Assembly: GCF_001922575.1 (NCBI RefSeq)
Contig: NZ_MRCI01000001.1
Coordinates: 2,170,001-2,234,000 of the forward strand
DNA length: 64,000 bases
Direction: 5' to 3'
DNA from: Neptunomonas phycophila
GTDB taxonomy: Bacteria; Pseudomonadota; Gammaproteobacteria; Pseudomonadales; Balneatricaceae
This document shows positions 42,514-51,677 of this stretch, piece after piece (position 1 is the stretch's first letter; each line of letters opens with the position of its first letter). A model generated the notes under the pieces. The model was not told the origin of the DNA, did not search any database, and worked only from the letters and a program-made list of their open reading frames with translations. Made by a program: the position numbers and the translations under genes.

Positions 42514-44376
42514 CTAGGGTGTAGGCCCAATTGACGCGGTTGGACCCGAGCCGTTCCACAATCTCGCAGCAAGTCCGCTCATCCTAATTGTAGGTGAGCA
42601 CGCCGCTTTCTCTAACGTCTCAATAGCCCCCCACACATTACATTGCTTTTTAGCGCGAGTAATACCGGTATAGACAAGCTCTCGACTGTTACCTTGGCTA
42701 GTGGGCGTGAGCACGAGCGTCACTTGATCGAACTCTGAGCCCTGACTTTTATGTACAGTCATTGCAAAAACCGTTTCATGGCTCGGCAAGCGACTGGTTG
42801 AAAAGCGCACCAGCTCACCACCTAAATCAAACCAAACTTTTAAGCGGCCAGTTGACTCATCCGGTAAGGCGACACCTATGTCGCCATTAAATAAGTTTAA
42901 CGCGGGCTCATTCCGGGTAATCATAACGGGACGCCCCGCATACCAGCGTCCCTTTCTGCTAATGCGTTGTAATGCTTCAAGTTGTAGCTCAAAGGCTTGG
43001 TTAATCGCTTCTACACCCCATGGGCCACGTCTTAGGCCACACAGTACTTTAAAACGATTGAAAGCCAATAGCACAGAAGCTGGTGCTTGCTGCTCGCTCA
43101 CGGCTTTTAAATAGTCGGTGTAACCTTGCTGCATATGTTGAAGCAACGGTTTTACATGATCATCCTGCATAGGTAATAAATGAATATCATCATACCCTTG
43201 CGCAAAAGCCTGACGCACCGCACGACGGTCACCGCTGTTAACCGCTCTAGCCAAGGCACCTATACCGCTGTTCGCTGAAAAACGATAACTGCGCTGTAAT
43301 AACGATACGGCATCTGCAAACGTTGAAGGCATACCTTGTTCAACCGGAACACCACACGTTTGCAGTAACAATTGCTGCATTGCAGGGGTTTTAACACATC
43401 CGGCTGGCCTTGCGCATAAATCGCCCATCACGCTGCCCGCTTCAACTGAGGCCAGCTGCTCTTTATCCCCTATCAGAACTAAGCGTGCCTGCTCAGGTAA
43501 TGCCTCTAGCAGGCTCGCCATTAATGGAAGGTCAATCATGGAGGCCTCATCGACCACTAACAAATCTAAGTGCAGCGGGTTATCAGCATTATATTGATAA
43601 TGATGCACATTAGGTCTGGCGCCGAGTAATCGATGCAATGTGACCCCTACATCGGGTATCAGGCTGGTAACACTTTCAGGAACAGATAACTGGTGCTTCG
43701 CCTGTGCAATAGATTCTGACAAACGGGCCGCCGCTTTACCCGTTGGAGCGGCTAGTCGAATAACGGGGTGAACATCAGGGTTGTGCTCAAGCATACTTTG
43801 CAGATAGATCGCCAACATACGTGTTACAGTGGTTGTTTTCCCTGTTCCCGGCCCACCACTAATAACAGAGACACGCTGTGCTACAGCCGTTGTCGCCGCT
43901 ACTTTTTGCCAATCAGGCTGCTCATTTGATTGAGCAAATAATGCCTGTAAATGCACCGTCAGTTGCTCAGGATTAACATCCCCCTCACCTGCTAGAGAAA
44001 GCAGTTTACGTGCTACTTGGCACTCATACTGAAAATACTGGTACAAATACACTCGGTCTTGATTCAACACTAAAGGAGTCAGCGCGTCGCCAGTGCCTAA
44101 AACGGTTTCATCCACTAACGCCGACATACTCGCCGTATCTGAAGGTAAAAGCGCTCTCAAAGGCTCTCTAACACTCATCGGCCAATACGCAATGAGTCCC
44201 ATCAGCGAGTCAATCCGAACACAAATGTGACCGTCCCCTAAATGTCGACTTACAATAGCGGCCAGAGCAAGCAATGACTGATTGACGCTAGGATGTTGTT
44301 GCTTCAACCAACGAGAAAAGTGTAAATCAACTGGGCGTATGAGCCTTAGCTCTAATAACTCATCCAGCAATTGCAT
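42514..44376 (-). CDS. recD: Exodeoxyribonuclease V subunit alpha, RecD
   Basis: A 620-residue superfamily 1B 5'-3' helicase, the fast motor of RecBCD. Walker A is ISGGPGTGKTTTV; then LVVDEASMIDLPL (Walker B), LVLIGDKEQLASVEAG and FAMTVHKSQGSEF near the C-terminus. The N-terminal RecB-contact region is present. It overlaps the 3' end of recB by 17 bases. Last gene of recC-recB-recD. Confidence 0.96.
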   Translation of the reverse strand: MQLLDELLELRLIRPVDLHFSRWLKQQHPSVNQSLLALAAIVSRHLGDGHICVRIDSLMGLIAYWPMSVREPLRALLPSDTASMSALVDETVLGTGDALTPLVLNQDRVYLYQYFQYECQVARKLLSLAGEGDVNPEQLTVHLQALFAQSNEQPDWQKVAATTAVAQRVSVISGGPGTGKTTTVTRMLAIYLQSMLEHNPDVHPVIRLAAPTGKAAARLSESIAQAKHQLSVPESVTSLIPDVGVTLHRLLGARPNVHHYQYNADNPLHLDLLVVDEASMIDLPLMASLLEALPEQARLVLIGDKEQLASVEAGSVMGDLCARPAGCVKTPAMQQLLLQTCGVPVEQGMPSTFADAVSLLQRSYRFSANSGIGALARAVNSGDRRAVRQAFAQGYDDIHLLPMQDDHVKPLLQHMQQGYTDYLKAVSEQQAPASVLLAFNRFKVLCGLRRGPWGVEAINQAFELQLEALQRISRKGRWYAGRPVMITRNEPALNLFNGDIGVALPDESTGRLKVWFDLGGELVRFSTSRLPSHETVFAMTVHKSQGSEFDQVTLVLTPTSQGNSRELVYTGITRAKKQCNVWGAIETLEKAACSPTIRMSGLAARLWNGSGPTASIGPTP

Positions 44377-47300
44377 GTGTTACACCTTCTGTAAACAGTT
44401 GATCCAAAGCCTCTATAAGCGCCTTTTTAGGCTTGGTGAAAAATACACCATTCCCGGGGTGCTCAGCGTGTAGCCCCCGTAAAAAGAGGTAATATACACC
44501 GCCTACGTCACGATCATAGTCATAGCCGGACAAGCGCACTTTGAGCAATCGATGCAGTGCCAACGTATAGAGCACATATTGAAAATCATACCGATGCTCG
44601 CACATTGCCTCCTCCATCGCCGCTGTTGAATACTCCTCTACCCGGTCACCTAAATGGTTCGATTTATAGTCCAATACATAATACTGTCCACAGTGGCGTA
44701 ACGTTAAATCGATATAACCTTTGAGCATGCCTTGTACGGTTTCAAACCGGAGATCTCCCGCCTGCCTCGCAAGTGGGTCATACTTTGCGAGTAAACGATT
44801 AACTGCGCCGGCATGAATAGGTTTAAAGGGAATAATAAATTCCATTTCGACCAGGCGGTTTTCCAAACTAATATCTGCAAGGCAAAAATGATCGGGGTTA
44901 AGCGGTATACGCACGGCGGCTAACAAATAATCCCTCAGCACAGGCACCCAGCGCTCATCATAGCCTGCCAGCGGCAATTGATCGGTTAACACCGCCTCGG
45001 CGGCTTCAGCCGTTAGTTGGCTGAAATCAATTTCTTCAAATAAAGTATGTAAAAACGTACCCGCTGTGGCACCTCTGGGAAAGGTGAAGATACTGTCCGG
45101 CGCCTCAATCAAATCTTCTAATTCTGCATCAAACGATGAGGCCGACCTCTGCTCCGATGCCACGTTTTCTGGTGAGTATGCCCCGTCAGTGTTGTCGTTT
45201 TCAGACTCATGAATCACCTCCAAATCTAGATGCAACTCTGATATTGGCTCAAAGTGATTCGAAGGCGGCGCTTCATGCCCCACATGATCATGAAAACGAC
45301 TCAGTGCCGAATAACTGCTCATCCGCCAATCTCGTTCTACGGGCGCACTGAATATTCGCGCTTGAAAGACAGGCTTGGAGGAATCGTTGTCGGCAAACAT
45401 ATCCTGCGTGCTAGGTATCTGTACCATCTCGGGAGGAGAATCAACCCTGAAGCCTTTTTCAGCATTGGACAATTGCTCTAAGCCTTCTTCAAGGCTGGAT
45501 TGAGACATTAAAAGATATCCCAGAGCACTTTTTTCAGTAGTGCCCTGCTTAGCATTGCCATAGCGTATATTGCTAACGCCTAAAAAGCAGGCATGCACAG
45601 CCCGAGTCACAGCCACATAAAGTAGACGTAAATCTTCCGCTAAGCGCTCTTTTTCAACTTGCTCTTTAACATCGTCATCCGGCGCTAAGTCAAAAATAGT
45701 TTGCCCAGCGTCATTGTGGTACAAGGCACCACTGGCGGCTCGATAACGGCAGATAAAAGGAAGATACACGAGCTCATACTCTAAGCCTTTGGACTTATGA
45801 ATCGTAATGACGGTAACGCGAGAACGGTCGCTTTCTAGACGCAGCTGCTGCTCAGCTGAATTATGGTTTGGGCTATGCAGATGCTCAGTAAGCCAACGAA
45901 TAATACCTTGCTCCCCTTCAACCTCCTGACTTGCCTGCTGCAAAAGCTCAGCCAAATGCAAAAAGTCTGTCAAGCGCCGTTCTCCTTGGTCAGCTTGCAT
46001 TAATCGGGAAGTGAGGCCTCGTGTGGCTAACAAATGGTGCACCATAGGCAATACACCTAAACGCAGCCATAACTGACGATACTCAATAAACTCGTCAACG
46101 AGTTGCTCCCACGCCAACTCGTCTCGGATAAGTTGATCGATATCAGTCATGGACAAACAAAACAACCCAGTGGCTATCGCTGCTCGTAGTTTACGCTCGT
46201 CAGTAGGCTCTAATACGGCTTGCAAAATAAACAGCATTTCGCTGGCTTCTACTGTGGTATACACACTGTCGCGGTTCGACAAAAAAACAGAGGCGACACC
46301 TTTGTTACGAAGAGCCGATTGAATTTCGCCCGCTTCTCGGCGATCCCTTACCAGCACTGCTATATCGCCCGGTTTAACTTGCTTGTCACCTATTGTGTAG
46401 CGCTGATCGTTCAATACAGTTGCAATATGGCTGGCCGTAGACTCTGCAAAAATTGATAAATAATCGCGAGTCTGTAACAACTCTGAGCTTAACCACGCGG
46501 TTAACGCAGGTTGTGGCTGACCATCAAACAGAAACGGTTGTTTGTCAGCTTTACCGGCAGCTCTTACTGGCACAAAAGGAATATCATCCGAGTAGATGAA
46601 GGGAGCGTCTGACTGCTCAAACAGTGTATTGGTTGCGCACACCATGGCGCTTGATGAACGCCAATTCGTTTCTAACGTGTAATGCGCATCTACCGCTCGT
46701 CGCGCTTGCATATAGGTAAAAATATCTCCCCCGCGAAACGCATAAATCGATTGTTTGGGGTCACCAATCATTAAGAGTGCAGTCGCTGGGTCGGTATAAA
46801 TATCACTAAAAATTTGGTACTGCAGGGGATCGGTGTCTTGAAATTCATCGATCATTGCAATGGGATACTGATGACGAATGGTCTCCGCCAGTTTGCTTCC
46901 TCCAGAAGCTTTTAGCGCACTGGCAAGCCGAGTCAACAAATCATCAAAGGCCAACAGCTGATGCCTTGCTTTTTCGTATTGTAAACGGCCCCGGATACGC
47001 TCCAATGCGATCGACTCAATCACCCCTTTGATAGGGACTTCTGCCGTTAGCATGTGCTCAATGCTATCGAATACGGGATGGGTTGGGGCTGTTTTCCCTT
47101 CAGGTGTATTCGCGTGTAGCTCGCTAGTTCTAAAATAATTCAATTCATTTAACGGCAGCTTTGCGAACTCATTATCCACAAAAAACGCTATTTTCTCTAA
47201 ACGCCCGGGAACATGATTAGATCTGTATTTTGCTTTTTTAATGCCAGAGGTGGCGATAATCTCAGCTAGATCATCAGTATTACTGCGCCAAACCTGTTTA

Positions 47301-47995
47301 AAAGCCTCTCGGGCTTGCTGAGAAACTGCCCACTCCGCTTCAAGATCAAAATGACTATAGTCTGGCTCTACAGTCACATTGCTCATGCCCAATAAGCTCT
47401 TTATCGACTTTAATAAGGCCTCAGGGGTTTTAAATTCATCTAATACCGCATTAGCTAAGCTACCTGTAAGCGGATACACCAAATTACGCCATACATCGAG
47501 TAGAGCTTGGCGCACTAAGGGTGCATCATCGGGAGTAAGCTCTTGATTAAAGAGTGCCCCACTCTCAAAAGCATGCTGTTTGAGCATGCGCTGACAAAAA
47601 CCATGTATGGTAAAAATGGCCGCTTGATCCATTTCAGCCGCAGCCAGCTCCATTAACCTAGCTTTTTCACGATGATTATCAGTTTGTGCAAGCACGCTTT
47701 GCAAAAAAGGGTCCGATGTTTCACCACTCATAAACGCTATACGCGCTTCACGTATGCGTTGTCGTATACGGTCTCTCAGTTCTTGAGTAGCGGCTTCTGT
47801 AAAAGTCACTACTAGAATTTGCTCAACGCCCAACGGGGTATTTTCTTGCGCTTGTTCGCCTCGTTTACCCAAGCCAAGTAATAATCGAAGATACAGTGCC
47901 GCTAGTGTAAACGTTTTGCCCGTTCCAGCACTGGCTTCTATTAAGCATTGCCCCTGAATAGGCAGTGTAATGGGATCTAACAGTTGGGTTTTCAT
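44360..47995 (-). CDS. recB: Exodeoxyribonuclease V subunit beta, RecB
   Basis: A 1211-residue 3'-5' UvrD-like helicase fused to the RecB nuclease. Walker A is IEASAGTGKTFTLAALYLRLL at the N-terminus. MIDEFQDTDPLQY and VTVITIHKSKGLEYELVYLPF follow. The C-terminal PD-(D/E)XK nuclease has YVLDYKSNHLG, the catalytic Asp-x-Lys. Length is normal. Start overlaps the recC stop by four bases (47992-47995). Confidence 0.97.
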   Translation of the reverse strand: MKTQLLDPITLPIQGQCLIEASAGTGKTFTLAALYLRLLLGLGKRGEQAQENTPLGVEQILVVTFTEAATQELRDRIRQRIREARIAFMSGETSDPFLQSVLAQTDNHREKARLMELAAAEMDQAAIFTIHGFCQRMLKQHAFESGALFNQELTPDDAPLVRQALLDVWRNLVYPLTGSLANAVLDEFKTPEALLKSIKSLLGMSNVTVEPDYSHFDLEAEWAVSQQAREAFKQVWRSNTDDLAEIIATSGIKKAKYRSNHVPGRLEKIAFFVDNEFAKLPLNELNYFRTSELHANTPEGKTAPTHPVFDSIEHMLTAEVPIKGVIESIALERIRGRLQYEKARHQLLAFDDLLTRLASALKASGGSKLAETIRHQYPIAMIDEFQDTDPLQYQIFSDIYTDPATALLMIGDPKQSIYAFRGGDIFTYMQARRAVDAHYTLETNWRSSSAMVCATNTLFEQSDAPFIYSDDIPFVPVRAAGKADKQPFLFDGQPQPALTAWLSSELLQTRDYLSIFAESTASHIATVLNDQRYTIGDKQVKPGDIAVLVRDRREAGEIQSALRNKGVASVFLSNRDSVYTTVEASEMLFILQAVLEPTDERKLRAAIATGLFCLSMTDIDQLIRDELAWEQLVDEFIEYRQLWLRLGVLPMVHHLLATRGLTSRLMQADQGERRLTDFLHLAELLQQASQEVEGEQGIIRWLTEHLHSPNHNSAEQQLRLESDRSRVTVITIHKSKGLEYELVYLPFICRYRAASGALYHNDAGQTIFDLAPDDDVKEQVEKERLAEDLRLLYVAVTRAVHACFLGVSNIRYGNAKQGTTEKSALGYLLMSQSSLEEGLEQLSNAEKGFRVDSPPEMVQIPSTQDMFADNDSSKPVFQARIFSAPVERDWRMSSYSALSRFHDHVGHEAPPSNHFEPISELHLDLEVIHESENDNTDGAYSPENVASEQRSASSFDAELEDLIEAPDSIFTFPRGATAGTFLHTLFEEIDFSQLTAEAAEAVLTDQLPLAGYDERWVPVLRDYLLAAVRIPLNPDHFCLADISLENRLVEMEFIIPFKPIHAGAVNRLLAKYDPLARQAGDLRFETVQGMLKGYIDLTLRHCGQYYVLDYKSNHLGDRVEEYSTAAMEEAMCEHRYDFQYVLYTLALHRLLKVRLSGYDYDRDVGGVYYLFLRGLHAEHPGNGVFFTKPKKALIEALDQLFTEGVTHAIAG

Positions 47996-50900
47996 TCTTG
48001 GTTTAGCTCCAAATAGCGCGCCATCCCATCAAACAAGGCTCGTTGGTTTTTCAATAACCCCGGCTCGAAATGCGCCCATTCAGGGTAAGTACGTTGAACA
48101 TAAAGGCTCGCCCATTCACCGGATTGCGTACTTTCAAATTTTTCACGGGCCTTTTTAAGTACAAACTCTTCCCCCTTACCGGCCAAATCTAAGAGAAAAT
48201 AACCCGAATCAGGTAGCCAGCTAACCGGAAAGCACAAGCCATCAACATACGTTGTTAACAAACGAACTAATTGCTCTTTCGCTTCGGCACTAGGAACGGG
48301 TTGCAACTTAACTAGATCGCTTAACCCTCGAAAATAAGTAGGCTTGTCATAGCCTGCAGCACAGGTTGCCAAATGTTGAATCCAGCTAGCAAAAACATGC
48401 TTTCCTGACACTTTAACCACATCAAACTTTAGAAAATGATCAGGGTACGATTGATCTATCCATCCCTGAAGCGTGAGTGATTGCAGGCTTGTTATTTGCA
48501 AATTTAAGTCAACCTCAACCCGAGTCGGTTGAGAAGTTGTCATGAACGGTTGAAGCTTTTCGTGTAGTTCACTGACATCTTTAATCCGCTGGGCTAACTC
48601 TCGTTGTCCGGCAATACCCACCGGTAGCAGACCCGTTTGTGTAACAAACTCGCCAACCTTGGCTAAGTCATTTTGATTTAATGATGCCGTCAAAAGTTGT
48701 TTTCTGAGTAGATAGTTAGACAAGCCGGCGGACTCAAAAGGCTCTTCTTCACTCAGCACATCGGCCTCTGTACTAAAGAAAATTTGCAATCGCCTCTCAA
48801 AGAAGAAGCGGATGGGGTCACGATAAAAACGTATTAAGTCAGATAGTTCTACTACCTCTAGCTCGGGGGGATCTAATTTTCGTGTCAGAAAAGACGTCAC
48901 AGGAGAACTTTCGTGGGCCGACAGCCATCGTTCGTTATAGCTGAACAAGCGCTCACTCTCGTCGGGCAGAAAATACGATGCGCTATAAGCGGTTAATGGA
49001 TGCACCGTCGTGATCTCCTTGATGAGATCACCCGAGGTAATGTGGGAGTCTGATGCCGCACCATACGCCTGATCACAATATTCCAACAACTCACTCACAA
49101 GCACAGAAGGAACCCGAGGGCTATTATCAGCAATAGAACGGCCAACATAACTGATATACAGAATATCGCGCGCGGACAGCATCGCTTCTAAAAAGAGGTA
49201 ACGGTCATCATCTCGGCGCGAACGATCCCCTTTGCGCGGGTGTTCAACCATTAAATCAAACCCCATTGGCGGCAGCGCACGAGGGTAATCGCTATCATTC
49301 ATACCCAAAAGACACACCACTTTAAACGGAATGGCGCGCATTGGCATTAACGTACAAAAGTTAACCTGCCCTGATAAGAAACGCTGTGTCGATCGTTGGC
49401 TACCTAGCTGTTCCTTCAAGTAATCTTGAATCACTTCAGCTGGTATAGCAGCTTGGTAGTGCACTTCACTGATCGTTTCACGCAATGATTCTAACGCTTT
49501 ATAGATCAATTCGAGTGCTTCTTGGTCTCGTTCATCTGCCACGTATAAACGATGAGTTAGCGCATGAACCTGTTCAATCCACTCATTTGCCGTTAAAGAC
49601 TGAGCGAATAACAAGCGAACATCAGACAATACCTGTAGAAAAGCCGCTAATTGACCTAATGCAGCCGATGATATCCCTGTGACCCCACCGTAAGGCGCAA
49701 TGGACTGCCAGAGATCCTCAACACCTCCCATGGCATACCCACCAAACAACCGATCCATACCAAATTGCCAGCTGTTTTGATGAAAAGATACCCCGTCTAA
49801 GTCTTCGCGGGATTGTGCATCTAACCCCCAATGAATACCAGACTCATCAACCCAACGGCGAAGCTGTTCGAACTCCGCAGCAGATAAATCAAAGCAACGT
49901 AACGTCGCTGGAAGCTCTAGTAAGTCTAAAATTTCAGGCGCACCGAAACGGCTTTGATTAAGTGATATAACACTCAAAAAATTTGCGATAAGAGGAATTT
50001 CTTGATCTGCAGAGCGATCCGAAATGGAATACGGCAAATACGCATGCTCAGAAGCATTACCAAACACCGCATCGATATAAGGAGCATAACTGGCCACATC
50101 TGGCATCATCACAATAATATCGCGAGGTTTCAGTGAGTCATCAGCTTCAAACATGGCCAGCAATTGATCCTGCAAGACTTCAACCTCTCGCATAGCACTG
50201 TAGTTTGAATGGACTTGAATGCTTTTATCCTTGGCAAAGCTTTGAAAGCTAAAATCGTCACTTTCGGATGCACAAGTGCGGTTGTGTAACTCAAGAATAT
50301 CCGATTGCACTGCATGTAATAGCGAATCGTAATTCGGCTCACCGAACAACCCTACTTCCTCTAAAGACATCTGCTGGATCATATGGAGATAATCCCGGCC
50401 TAACTTACCCATCGAACTGAGTAATGGATGCCCAGAATCATAATGATGACTCTCAGGATCAACCCCTTTCCCTAACCAAAGCCGGTTTAGCTTAGCGAGA
50501 TAACCTGGGTCGATAATATCACCCCAGTAATGCCGGCACGGATTGGCAATCATCAGATGAACATCAACCGTGTTCCCCAATGCCACTAAAGCTTCCAAGT
50601 AGTTTTGCGGCAATGCCGATATACCAAAAACAAAAATGCGAGGAGGAATACCTGCCAAGTCTGATGTGCGAGCCGACAATGCTTTAACAAAGGTTTCATA
50701 CATATTGGCTCGATGCCAATGAGGCAAGCCCCGAGCTTGCGTATCAGCAACAAGAGCCCGCCATAAAATAGGCTGCCACGCATCATCACCGGTTGCCGGT
50801 TCGCTACTACCTGATTCCCAGCTAGCTATCCAGTCTGGACGGTATACAAGGTATTGATCGTAAAGGTCCGCTATTTTGGCACACAGATGATAGTGTCTAA

Positions 50901-51264
50901 GCGGGTTGCTATCTTGTTCCAAATACGAATGCAGGACTTCAAAACCTGAGTCTTTAATCACATTTGGTAAAATGCGCATCAAAACCCACGTCATCGAATC
51001 TTTATTGTACGCCGAACGTTTAGGAACATCGTCCAAAACACTAACAAAAACTTTCCACAGAAAGCTTGCCGGTAACGGAAACTCTATATTGGCGGCTATG
51101 CCCAGTTGCTCCGCCAACTCCAACTTGAGCCACTGCGCCATGCCTGGACTTTGCACAAGAATTTGATCAGGTAAAAATGGATCATCAAGCGGCGAACGCT
51201 TGACCATTTCAACCAATAAATCACGTAAGTGATCGAGCGCGTTAGAGTGATAAACATACAACAT
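47992..51264 (-). CDS. recC: Exodeoxyribonuclease V subunit gamma, RecC
   Basis: A 1090-residue RecC, the Chi-recognising scaffold of RecBCD, built from inactive helicase and nuclease domains. It begins MLYVYHSNALDHLRDLL and contains ILVQSPGMAQWLKLELAEQLGIAANIEFPLPASFLW, a family signature. ATG at 51264 has an AAGGGA site; the upstream in-frame start at 51288 is less likely. The order recC-recB-recD, without ptrA between, is that of pseudomonads rather than enterics. Confidence 0.96.
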   Translation of the reverse strand: MLYVYHSNALDHLRDLLVEMVKRSPLDDPFLPDQILVQSPGMAQWLKLELAEQLGIAANIEFPLPASFLWKVFVSVLDDVPKRSAYNKDSMTWVLMRILPNVIKDSGFEVLHSYLEQDSNPLRHYHLCAKIADLYDQYLVYRPDWIASWESGSSEPATGDDAWQPILWRALVADTQARGLPHWHRANMYETFVKALSARTSDLAGIPPRIFVFGISALPQNYLEALVALGNTVDVHLMIANPCRHYWGDIIDPGYLAKLNRLWLGKGVDPESHHYDSGHPLLSSMGKLGRDYLHMIQQMSLEEVGLFGEPNYDSLLHAVQSDILELHNRTCASESDDFSFQSFAKDKSIQVHSNYSAMREVEVLQDQLLAMFEADDSLKPRDIIVMMPDVASYAPYIDAVFGNASEHAYLPYSISDRSADQEIPLIANFLSVISLNQSRFGAPEILDLLELPATLRCFDLSAAEFEQLRRWVDESGIHWGLDAQSREDLDGVSFHQNSWQFGMDRLFGGYAMGGVEDLWQSIAPYGGVTGISSAALGQLAAFLQVLSDVRLLFAQSLTANEWIEQVHALTHRLYVADERDQEALELIYKALESLRETISEVHYQAAIPAEVIQDYLKEQLGSQRSTQRFLSGQVNFCTLMPMRAIPFKVVCLLGMNDSDYPRALPPMGFDLMVEHPRKGDRSRRDDDRYLFLEAMLSARDILYISYVGRSIADNSPRVPSVLVSELLEYCDQAYGAASDSHITSGDLIKEITTVHPLTAYSASYFLPDESERLFSYNERWLSAHESSPVTSFLTRKLDPPELEVVELSDLIRFYRDPIRFFFERRLQIFFSTEADVLSEEEPFESAGLSNYLLRKQLLTASLNQNDLAKVGEFVTQTGLLPVGIAGQRELAQRIKDVSELHEKLQPFMTTSQPTRVEVDLNLQITSLQSLTLQGWIDQSYPDHFLKFDVVKVSGKHVFASWIQHLATCAAGYDKPTYFRGLSDLVKLQPVPSAEAKEQLVRLLTTYVDGLCFPVSWLPDSGYFLLDLAGKGEEFVLKKAREKFESTQSGEWASLYVQRTYPEWAHFEPGLLKNQRALFDGMARYLELNQE

Positions 51265-51320
51265 GCAAGATCCCTTTGAAGCTAACAATACAAGTTAAGG
51301 TGGTATGTAACAGCGTGATG

Positions 51321-51527
51321 CTAGGACGGCGGACTATCCACGCTCGGTGTGGGAGACTCTACAAAGTGATAGCCTTCTTCTTGTGACCAAAAGTCTTTGC
51401 CCTGCTCAACACGAATAACGCCCGCAAAACGATCTTGTAAATAAACGACCGCATCTTCTAATGTATCTATATCGCAAAGCATTACACCGCCGCGGTCGTT
51501 TTCTGTCGTAAATAAATAACTTTTCAT
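51321..51527 (-). CDS. Small hypothetical protein upstream of recC
   Basis: A 68-residue soluble, acidic protein (MKSYLFTTENDRGGVMLCDIDTLEDAVVYLQDRF...). It has an RBS (AAGG) at suitable distance. It has mixed beta/alpha character over residues 1-50 and a disordered Ser/Pro-rich tail. It is co-directional with recC, 56 bases upstream, so it may share its transcript. No family recognised. Confidence 0.6.
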   Translation of the reverse strand: MKSYLFTTENDRGGVMLCDIDTLEDAVVYLQDRFAGVIRVEQGKDFWSQEEGYHFVESPTPSVDSPPS

Positions 51528-51677
51528 GTCCGCGTTAACCTTTTATAACTCAATAAATACAATCGAATTCTGCAACTTATTTTACTGAAACTTGCTACTT
51601 TCAGCCATTGGTAAATCCTTGTTTTGTGTGCGAATATGAAACTTACGTGAACGATTCTTCTTAGCAGGCCACCGCCC